A stretch of 15,243 nucleotides of DNA from Thalassiosira profunda (lineage: Eukaryota > Bacillariophyta > Thalassiosirophyceae > Thalassiosirales > Thalassiosiraceae): contig JALLAP010003121.1 in the NCBI GenBank assembly GCA_036939355.1, positions 1-15,243 of the forward strand, written 5' to 3'. Within the stretch, counting starts at the first letter, position 1, and every line of letters starts with the position of its first letter. Below are positions 1-7,619 of the stretch, piece by piece. The notes beneath the pieces were generated by a model. The model worked only from the letters and a program-made list of their open reading frames with translations. It was not told the origin of the DNA and did no database searches. The translations under genes and the position numbers were made by a program.

Positions 1-193
1 GGAGGTTGAAGACGCTCCCGGCCCGGCTCTGGGCGCGCAGGCCCTGGAAGTACGAAGGGCGGCGCGCCTGAATGCCTTCTCCGGCGAGGGAGTTGCGGAG
101 GGAGGCCTGCGTGCGGAGCTGGAAGGTGACGTCCCGGCTCTCCCTCCGGGGAGGAGGAGGATCCTCCTCGTCCGCGAGGAGGGGCGTGTCCAT
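1..193 (-). CDS. Probable amino-acid transporter (AAAP/SLC38-like), N-terminal fragment
   Basis: The minus strand opens at an ATG at 193-191 and stays open to the window edge, giving about 64 residues starting MDTPLLADEEDPPPPRRES. The start lies in a purine-rich context (AAACGATGG). The fragment is a hydrophilic, acidic-then-basic cytosolic tail that ends in AGSVFNL just at the edge. The SVFNL string is typical of the point where the first membrane helix begins in amino-acid/auxin permeases (usually followed by a Gly-rich 'GAG' segment), which is why I suggest this family. No membrane helix is visible, so the assignment rests on seven residues plus general architecture. G/C-rich third positions support real coding. 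It is transcribed divergently from the glucosyltransferase gene. It could instead be another multi-spanning transporter with a similar tail. Confidence 0.5.
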   Translation of the reverse strand, partial: MDTPLLADEEDPPPPRRESRDVTFQLRTQASLRNSLAGEGIQARRPSYFQGLRAQSRAGSVFNL

Positions 194-859
194 CGTTTGG
201 GTTGTTGCTGCTGCTGCTGCTGTTGCGCTGCTAGACCTGTTGATGATCTCTCCGGCCGGCTCGTCCGCGGTGCTGCAAGCTTTATATTGAGCGTGGCAAC
301 TCTGCTCGCCTCCCGACTCTTGCAACACCTTGCAACTTTGCTTGTGAGGGTGGACGCGTGTTCAATCAACTGCTCTTCTTTATGTCAATGAATTCTACAT
401 TTTGCACAGATCACTGCGGGAATCTTTGCGACGCAAAGAAAAGGTGATGCAGATCTTGCTTTGAAGATCAGAGCTTTCCGGGGGTGGCTGCTGGCAGAAA
501 TAACGTCATCTTCTGATTATTCTCCCCCATAGACCACTTGTGACCCACAGAACTGCAAGATCTGCAGCTGCCGCGCCGAAATGTGACCTTTTCCCTGTGG
601 CGACAAAATTGAGCACATAAGTTGGCCAAAGTGCACCCCCTTTGGTAGGTGCACCCGAGACACTCCCCTTCACCACGGCCTTCACAAGCACTCTACAAAA
701 TAGAAAAGGCGGAGTCCAAAGCACAAACCATTGCAATTCGGGCGCAAGGAACGCACTCTTGAGCCGTTTGGCAATCCACAGCAGAGCCCCGTTGCGACGC
801 TGCAGCGAGCTTGAGCTACATAATTGCAAATCGAGCCTGGAACTAGTGCCTTTGTTGCA
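194..859. promoter_or_regulatory. Divergent intergenic/promoter region between transporter and glucosyltransferase
   Basis: This 666-bp stretch lies between two gene starts that point away from each other, so it should hold both promoters and both 5' leaders. It is less GC-rich than the flanking coding DNA. Apart from the CAG-type repeat near the transporter start, I see a small perfect hairpin at 423-439 (8-bp arms around one base, TCTTTGCG/CGCAAAGA) and two GTGCACCC copies between about 629 and 658. I found no convincing TATA box and no credible small ATG-initiated gene. Confidence 0.5.
198..233 (-). repeat. CAG-type trinucleotide repeat in the 5' leader of the transporter gene
   Basis: A short run of GTT/GCT triplets on the plus strand (about five consecutive GCT units plus variants) reads as CAG/CAA triplets on the transcribed minus strand. 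It sits roughly 5 to 40 bases before the ATG at 193. It is outside the coding frame as annotated, so it is a leader microsatellite and not a polyglutamine tract. Confidence 0.7.
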
Positions 860-3442
860 ATGCGATCCTCCAGCATAATCATGGACTCGTACACGCCCAA
901 GCGGAAGGGCGACGTCGAAGTGCCTGCCCCCGTCCTCGGAGAGGGCTCCGACCGAAGCGACGGAGACGCCCTCGACGCCCTCGACCAAGTCGGACGGATG
1001 CGCCGCCCCTCCCCGCACGTCCACAGCGGTTCCCTCCGGGACCTCCTCGAGGCGTCCGCCCTCACCGGACCGGACAACCAGGCCGCCAAGATGCGAAGGC
1101 GCATGACCCGCGCCGGATCCAACTACAACTTCCTCACGTCCACCAAGGGGCTGGGGATGACGGGGTTGGCCGAGGCCATCGAGGAAGCGGAGGACCTCGA
1201 CTTCATCCTTCCTAGGTTGAACATCTGCATCCTCGTCGTGGGGACGCACGGCGACGTATTGCCGTTCTGCTCCCTCGCCAAGCAGCTCCAGAGTGCCGGG
1301 CATCGGGTCCGCATCGCAAGCCACGAGTGCCACCGCCGGACCGTCACCACCAGAGAGATCGAGTTCTATCCGCTCGCGGGGGATCCAAAGCAACTGAGCC
1401 AGTGGACGGTGCAGACGGGAGGCAACGTGTCGGGCGAGATTCGCGCGGGGATCGACGATCCCGGCATCTTGGCCGCCAAGACGAAGATGCTGCAGGAGAT
1501 CATCGACAGCTGCTGGGGCGGGGTGAGCGGGCCAGATCCGCTCAGTCCGTATTACGAGCTGTTCGGTTCCGGAGGGGACGGCGGAATCTTGGACCAACAG
1601 GCGAAGCTGAGCCCATTTGTGGCCGACGCGGTGATTGCCAACCCACCGAGCATCGGGCACATTCACGTGTGCGAGGCGCTGGGGATCCCGCTGCACATCA
1701 TGTTTCCGCAGCCGTGGTACTACGGAACACGGTCGTATCCCCATCCCTTCATCGGCCTCAGCTACGACGAGCCCGCGTCCCCCAACAGCACCCAAGCCAA
1801 GGCCAACTTTGCCTCGTACCGCATGTTCGAATCGGTCCTCCGTACCGGCATGGGCAAGTACATCAACAAGTGGCGCCACCGCGTCCTCCGCCTCCCCACC
1901 ATCCCCTCAAACTACACGTTCAACTCCCCCATCGTCTCGTGCAAGGTCCCCTTCAGCGCGATGTGGAGCCCGAGCTTCGTACCCAAGCCGGACGATTGGC
2001 CGGAACAGGTGCGGGTCGTGGGAACGTTCACGGCGGTAAAGGATCCGAGCAAACGGGTGCAGCTGTCGGAGGCCGATACAGCCAAGTTCGCGGGCTTGAT
2101 CAAGTGGATTGAAAGTGGGAACAAGCCCATCTTCATCGGGTTTGGGAGCATGGTCATCGACGACACGACGCATTTGCAGACGATGATCGTCAACGCCGCG
2201 AGAGCGTTGGGCGTGCGGATCGTAGTGCAGTCGTCGTGGAGCAAGCTCGATGTGGAGGGTGGGTTCGGAGAGGGCGAGGAGAAGCTTTGTCACAACGTCG
2301 GGCCGGGTGAGTACGAGATTAAGAGAAGAGAGTTGAGATGTTGTTTTAATGTCAGCTCATCTCATTCGCTTCGTCCTGCCTTCTCCTCCGCTCAGTATCG
2401 CACGATTGGCTGCTTCCTCAGTGCTGCGCTGTCATTCATCATGGTGGAGCTGGAACCACAGCCGCGGGCTTGCGATACGGCCTGCCCACCTTCGTCTGCC
2501 CCTTCTTCGGAGACCAGTTCATGTGGGGCGAATTCGTCCACCGCGCCGGCGTGGGTCCCAAGCCCACTCCCGTCATCTTCCTAACGACCNTTCATGTGGG
2601 GCGAATTCGTCCACCGCGCCGGCGTGGGTCCCAAGCCCACTCCCGTCATCTTCCTAACGACCGAAATCTTGACGGAGAAGCTGCGCGAGTTGACCAGCGT
2701 CACCATCCAGAAGGAAGCCGTCGCGCTGTCCGGGCAGATGAATGCGGAAGACGGAGTCATGGCTGCCCTGGATCACTTTTGGTCGGATCTGCCCTGCGAT
2801 AGCCTGATGTGCTCTCTTGGATTGATCATGGGTAAATCTCTCTTGGCCAAGTATCGAATCAAGGGCCTCGACATTCCCATCTCGAAAGAGGTTGCCTCGG
2901 TCATCGTGGACGACAAAGACGAAGGCCGCATCCACACCCGCATTCCTCTGGGCAACAACGTCCAGAAGCTGGTCAAGTCAATTGCGGGGAAGGTGGAGAA
3001 CATCGATGAACGCATCGTCCCGCACGGCACCACTACGTACTCGTTGCGGCATCAAGGAGGTTATGACAACTTCTCTCGTGGGCTTGTGACTACGAGTATG
3101 GAGTTCTTCGAGTGGCTCTTCTTCACTGCCGTGCGTGTTATCGCGATTCCGGATAGGTACTCTCGAAATTACGGAGTCGTGGGATTCGTTGTGGGGTTCA
3201 TCGTCATGCCGCTCTACGTTCTGTACGCCCTTTATCGGACGATGATTGTATTGGTTGATCGTCTTGGAGTGACCGTCGGGAATGGCCTCTGCGGCAAGCA
3301 CTGGCTCTACTTTATTGACAAATCGGCAAGTGCCAAGGTCTACCGAGACGTCTCCAGCACTTTCCGGAGGATCATTGGCATTGGAAGGAAGTCGAAATCG
3401 ATGCCTTGGTTTCGAGGGTCAACGGGGTTGGCGGGAGGATGA
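860..3442 (+). CDS. Sterol 3-beta-glucosyltransferase-like protein (UGT80-type), one intron, split by an assembly duplication
   Basis: This is predicted to transfer glucose from UDP-glucose to the 3-hydroxyl of membrane sterols. Exon 1 is 860-2306. The intron is 2307-2395 (GTGAGT...CTCAG, phase 1). Exon 2 is 2396-3442. Counting the duplicated 72 bp plus N at 2518-2662 only once restores a single frame of about 806 residues.

Residues about 120-150 hold the GT28-type N-terminal nucleotide-sugar transferase start (ICILVVGTHGDVLPF). The C-terminal UDP-sugar-binding motif follows the intron at about residues 484-525 (SHDWLLPQC, then HHGGAGTTAAGLRYGLP and FFGDQF). A hydrophobic segment at about 719-745 could anchor the C-terminus in a membrane. 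I see no PH/GRAM domain like that of fungal Atg26-type enzymes; the first ~115 residues are low-complexity and charged.

The first in-frame ATG is at 860. The ATG at 881 (ATCATGG) has a stronger context and may be the real start. As deposited, the frame is broken only by the duplication. Confidence 0.88.
2307..2395 (+). other. Intron of the glucosyltransferase gene
   Basis: The intron is 89 bp with GTGAGT at the 5' end and a pyrimidine-rich tract ending in CTCAG. Removing it joins G to TA as a valine codon and brings the HHGGAG sugar-nucleotide motif into frame with exon 1. It carries no in-frame stop in the exon-1 frame, so read-through gives an unrelated tail and not an immediate stop. Confidence 0.9.
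2518..2662 (+). repeat. Exact 72-bp duplication around a single N (assembly gap artefact)
   Basis: Bases 2518-2589 and 2591-2662 are identical and are separated only by one N at 2590. Both copies encode the same 24 residues beginning FMWGEFVHRAG. The 73 extra bases shift the frame by one. The protein reads correctly if one copy and the N are dropped. This is the signature of two overlapping contig ends placed side by side with a minimal gap and not merged. Confidence 0.95.
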
Positions 3443-3840
3443 AACTTGGCCTGTCCCCGTCCGAGTTTCAAGTATTGCTCCGGCGGCTTGATTGGGCGAA
3501 GATGCGTATGGTCGGTGTCTCTTACAGCCGGTTCTGTTTGTTTATTGGGGAAGCGGTGCATGGTCGGTTCAAGAGAACGGATAGTATGAGCGTCGATCCT
3601 TTCTCGGAGGCCGTTGATTGTTATTTGACGTGAGAGGACCGGTGTTCGGTATTACTTTGTTTGCTCCAGAGTACATAGTTTCAATAATAATGAGTTATGA
3701 CTAAGTAGGTGCATGTCCAGCTGCGAACTCTTATCACCTACGGCCAAGGCCAGCATGTGATGTATTTTTCCCTGTTTATCTTTACTTATCTTTATTCCCC
3801 AATACCCCACAGACTCTAGCCAAAATAACCGACAGTCTCT
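3443..3840. other. Convergent 3' intergenic region (glucosyltransferase / eEF3)
   Basis: This 398-bp stretch lies between two stop codons that face each other, so it contains both 3' untranslated regions. For eEF3 there is an AATAAA on the minus strand at 3796-3791. For the glucosyltransferase only AATAAT-like sequence near 3683-3690 is visible. Base composition drops clearly in A+T-rich direction after about 3640. No gene is recognisable. Confidence 0.6.
3791..3796 (-). terminator. AATAAA polyadenylation signal for eEF3
   Basis: The plus-strand TTTATT at 3791-3796 reads AATAAA on the transcribed strand, about 45 bases past the eEF3 stop codon. The hexamer is canonical, but the organism's preferred signal is unknown. 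Confidence 0.45.
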
Positions 3841-6800
3841 TTAGATGAGATCCTTCTCGATGGCGAACTCCTCCTCGTCGCTGTCCAGCTCCTCCCCGTT
3901 CTTCAGCTTCGCCTTGATCTTCTTCACGAGCTGCTTCTCCTCCTTCTTGCTCAGCTTCTTCTTCTGCCCCTTCAGCTTCGTCACATTTCCGGCGGCGTCC
4001 GTCACCTCCGTCAATTGCTGCTGGTCGTCGATCTTCGTGTCCTGCTTGAGCATCCACTCGGCGTCGCCCTTCGTTTCGAGGTGGCCGGCGTCCATCACCC
4101 ACGTCTCGGGGCAGAGCTTCGAGCAGAATTCGTTGTTGTGCGAGATAATCACGACGCCTCCGTCGTAGGTCTCGATGGCGCCGGCGAGGGCGCCGAGGGA
4201 ATCGCGATCGAGGTAGTTGGTCGGCTCGTCGAGGATGAGGATGTGCGGCTGGTTCCACATTGCGGCGGCGAGGACGACCTTCACCTTCTGTCCTCCGGAG
4301 AGGGCCGACATCCGGTAGTGCGTTCCGAACTCCTTGTCGAGGCCGACGTCCTCCAAGTGCTGCTCGACGTTCTTGGTCGAGAGCGGCCGGACGTAGAGTC
4401 CCGCGCGCTGGGCGATCTTCATGTCCACGGCCTTCATGCCCTTGTCCCATCCCATCTTCTTGAGCGTCTTGGCCGGGAGGAACTCCCCGGAGTCGACGGT
4501 GGATCCCGCGTACCGGACCTCGTACTCGTAGTCCTTCGACTTGTTCGTCTTGCGGCCGCCCACGAGCTCGGACACCATCTTCTTCACCTTGGTCACCTTC
4601 CCGGTCTCCTCGTCCGTGAACTGGATCTCGAACGGGGTCTTCTGCAGCTTGAGCTCCTCCTCCGAGAACTGCATCGTCACCTTGACGAGGCTCTCCTTGT
4701 CCTCGCCGTTGTTGGCGTAGCGCCACCGGATGTACTCATTGGGAGTCTTGGTGAGGTGGGCCTCGATGTGGTGGAAGGCGTGCTGGGCGACGTAGGCAAT
4801 ACGGGCGTTGGGGTGCTTCCAGACATCGCCGGTCTGGGGCTCGATCTCCCCAACGAGGAGCTTGATCATGGTGGACTTTCCGGCGCCGTTCTCTCTGTTG
4901 TGGGAAGGACAGAAGTGGAATTAGTGACATGTCATGCAAAGAAACGCGAATTGCAACAGCTTTTCCCCCACTCACCCGACGCACGCCACCCGCGAGCTCA
5001 GGGACACCTGCACCGAAATGTCGAACAGCGTCGGCGTCTCGTTGCACGGGTACGTGAAGGTGCACTTGCTCATCTTCATCAGCGCCTTCCCCTTCGACTT
5101 CACCCCCTCGATCGGCCCCGGCTGGGGGAACTTGAACTTCAGCTTGCTCTCCGTAAAGCTGAAGTAGCTCCGCGCGCTCGGCTTGATCTTGACGAACTCG
5201 TCGAGGTTCCCCTTGTACTGGTGCAACTTGAGGTTCTCGATCTGGAGGATGTTCGTGCAGCAGTCGTTGAGGAGTCCGGAATCGTGCGACACGATGATGG
5301 CCGTGACGTTCGTCAGGCTGTTGAGGTACTTCTTCACCCACGCGACGTTGATGACGTCGAGGTGGTTCGTCGGCTCGTCCATCAACAGAATGTCGGCCTT
5401 CTGGAGCATCGCGCGCGCGAGGGCGAGCTTCATCCGCCATCCCCCGCTCAGGGTGGACACGGCGTGGTCCGGCTTGGCCTTTCCGTCGGCGACGAAGCCG
5501 ACCGTCGCGAGCATCTCCCGCACCTGCTCCTTCGAGCACCCCAACTCCTGGATCTTGGGATCGACGAAGATGTACTCGATGCACGACAGGTGGCTCTGCT
5601 CGCCCTGGATGTCGGCCTCGACGAAGACGGTCCGCACCTCGTTCGAATCGGGGAATCCCTCGACCTGGTTGTTGGCGATGGAGCGCATGAGGGTGGTTTT
5701 GCCGGAGTCGTTTCCGCCCAGCAATCCGTACTTCTTTCCGCGGAGGAGCTTCATCTTGGTGTTGTGGAGGAGAATCTTGGTACCGTACGCGAGGGTGAAC
5801 TGGCAGTTGCACAGCTCCTCGGCATCGTCCTCCTCGTCCTCCTCCTCCGGGATCTCCATCATCTTCTCGGCCTCGACGCGGACCTTCTCGATGTCGGCCT
5901 CGCACTTGGCGGCATCGTAGTAGTTTCCGAGCGTCGGCGAGATGTTCTTCTTCCACTGCACGTCCTCCATGAAATGCAGGTCCATCATGCACGTGGAAAT
6001 CGTGGCCGCGTGCTGGAGGCACATCTCCAATCCCCCGTCCGCACTCTCGGCCCCGAGGGCCTTCTTGAACTCGGCCTCGAGCTTCGACACGTCTCCCCGG
6101 ACGCTGACGGCCTTCTCGGCCAGTCCCTGGAGGCGGTTGAGCTGCTCGACGGCCTTCTCGGTCACGGCGCGGGCCTCCGGATCGGCGATCGAACTGGCGT
6201 TCGTCTCGAGGGCCGGGAGCAGCAGGGGAAGGAAGGGCGCCGCGTCGATGGGATCGTCGACGAGCTTGGACATGTTGTTGATGATCACGGCGCTCTGGCG
6301 CTTGGTCGCCGTTTGCTTCTCGCGCAATCCCCGGAGGAGGAGGGGCACCACCATCGCCAGCGCGGGAGACTCGACCGACTGCACAAAGGTCACCCCGGCC
6401 ATCTCGTGCATGATCTCCGGCACCTCCTTCGGCTTGGAGATCGCCGTGAGGATCTTCTCGGTCATGTGCTCGATGTCCTTGTTCCCGATGACCTTGCAGG
6501 CCTCGCGCATGGCGTCCGTGGCGGCCTTCTTGATCTGCTTCTTCGTGTCCCACATGCACGCGGTGACCTCCGGGACCACCTCCGGGAGCGCGTTCCCGAG
6601 CTGCTTCGGGGCCGTCTCCCCGAAGGAGGCGACGCACTTCAGGGCGAGCTCGCGGATCGGCCACTTCTTCTCGACGGGGAGCTTGGAGAAGATGACGGGG
6701 AGGAGGCTCTTCATGGCGAAGGGGTTGACGTTCTTGCAGATGGCGAGGGCGGCGTCGGTGGCCGCGGACACGACGGCCTTGGACTTGTGCCCACCCTGCT

Positions 6801-7035
6801 CGAGGCACGCGGCCAAACAGTGCTTGGTGATCGCGCCGGCGTCGGGGGCACCTTCGGCGAGGGCCTTGACGAGGGCCAACGCCGCGAGGGCCTCGGCCTC
6901 ATCCTTCGACTCGGCCTTGCCCGCCAAAACGTGAATGTTGGCGGCCAGTCCGCTCTTCTCGACGCCCTTGGATTTGACGTCCTCGACGCCGGTCGGGGCG
7001 TCGTCGAGGGACAACTTCTCGAGCAGCGCTTCCAT
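3841..7035 (-). CDS. Translation elongation factor 3 (eEF3), ABC-F ATPase, two exons
   Basis: eEF3 is a ribosome-bound ATPase that helps release E-site tRNA and promotes binding of the next aminoacyl-tRNA. The exons are 7035-4976 and 4894-3841, giving 1037 residues, close to the ~1044 of yeast eEF3.

Residues 1 to ~320 are a helical HEAT-repeat region. ABC domain 1 has Walker A GGNDSGKTT (~441-449), signature LSGGWRMKLALA (~529), Walker B ILLMDEPTNHLD (~549-560) and switch His in VSHDS. ABC domain 2 has Walker A GENGAGKST (687-695) split by the intron, signature LSGGQKVKV (~885), Walker B LILDEPTNYLDRDS (~911) and ISHN (~939). The eEF3-specific chromodomain-like insertion lies at ~775-840 inside domain 2. 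The tail (~995-1025) is Lys-rich, as expected for ribosome contact.

The ATG at 7035 (AAAGATGG) matches the family start. The frame is open further upstream to 7248, but that part looks like leader. TTA, CTA and TCA codons are absent over about 980 codons, which suggests high expression. Confidence 0.97.
4895..4975 (-). other. Intron of the eEF3 gene, splitting the second Walker A motif
   Basis: The intron is 81 bp, phase 2, with donor GTGAGT and acceptor CAACAG. The donor interrupts GTC-GG and the acceptor supplies A, giving V-G-E-N-G-A-G-K-S-T across the junction. Because 81 is a multiple of three and both exons use the same register, the reading register is unchanged on either side; an in-frame TGA at the donor terminates read-through. 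Confidence 0.93.
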
Positions 7036-7619
7036 CTTTGCAATGTGAGGGTTGTTGGGTAGTCTATGAGCTCTATTCCGCTGGCTCGACCGGTCGGGGG
7101 AGCAGGCAGCGAGGGTTGGGGTGGTGGGGGCGGCCAAAGAAAAATTGTGAGCCGTTGTTGTTGAACGTGCACTGTTGCTTTGCTTGTGTGGACTGTGGAC
7201 CTTTTGTTCTTGAAAAGCATTCTGTGGCTGGGAAGCAAAGGAGAACAAACCACCTCACTCGTCATTGGTACTGATTCCGACGTTGATCTCTACGACGTGG
7301 ACTGAGATTCGAGAAGAAAGGCCGGTTGAAAATGGATGGTCAAAAGAGAGGGTGCACGTGTTCGTCTGGCCGCCTTCGGCGGTGCACGTGCACTTGACAA
7401 AAGACTCGCAAAGGTATCCTTTCTCTTTGTGTCAATGAGAGCTTCAAACGTCAAACTCAAAGAGAGCACGTGGGTTCTCTCTCTCCGCCCGGCCGGCCAG
7501 AGCTCGCTCATCACGCATGCAGGAAGTGAGTTGATGGCGGTGTTCGCATCCGGCCCGGCGGGGGTCAATCAACTGCCTTTTGTCAACATCATTACCCACC
7601 ACAACCCGACGCTGCCACG
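7036..7619. promoter_or_regulatory. Divergent promoter region of eEF3 and the GH18-like gene
   Basis: This 584-bp region separates the eEF3 start (minus) from the GH18-like start (plus). Three CACGTG palindromes lie at 7355-7360, 7385-7390 and 7467-7472. The first two are embedded in identical GGTGCACGTG decamers exactly 30 bp apart (7351 and 7381). CACGTG is the classic target of bHLH and bZIP regulators. The part next to eEF3 (7036-7248) is open in the eEF3 frame and rich in Ser, Pro and Thr codons, but the family start at 7035 argues that it is leader. No TATA box is convincing. Confidence 0.55.
7351..7472. promoter_or_regulatory. Cluster of three CACGTG (G-box/E-box) sites
   Basis: CACGTG occurs at 7355-7360, 7385-7390 and 7467-7472. 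The 10-bp repeats GGTGCACGTG start at 7351 and 7381. All three lie 148-265 bp upstream of the GH18-like ATG and 320-437 bp upstream of the eEF3 ATG, so they could serve either gene. That they bind a factor is inferred from the motif alone. Confidence 0.5.

Noticed and set aside
642..878. Possible upstream open reading frame overlapping the glucosyltransferase start
   Set aside because: It begins with TTG and not ATG, has no recognisable features, and lies in leader-like sequence.
506..1879. A 457-codon minus-strand open frame opposite the glucosyltransferase 5' half
   Set aside because: It mirrors the coding strand of a recognisable enzyme, has no recognisable domain, and extends into the divergent promoter. 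GC-bias shadow.
2349..2802. Separate short genes around the N
   Set aside because: These frames are pieces of the glucosyltransferase exon 2 read through the intron end or through the duplicated 72 bp; they are not independent genes.
3406..3633. Continuation of the glucosyltransferase in another frame after its stop
   Set aside because: It would need a frameshift or an intron for which I see no good donor/acceptor pair. The protein already has a plausible end, and base composition changes to 3'-UTR-like.
4015..7062. A 1015-codon open frame antisense to eEF3
   Set aside because: It is aligned codon-for-codon with the eEF3 frame, starts at TTG, is repetitive Leu/Val/Asp/Arg-rich and crosses the eEF3 intron. 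It is a by-product of GC-rich codon use.
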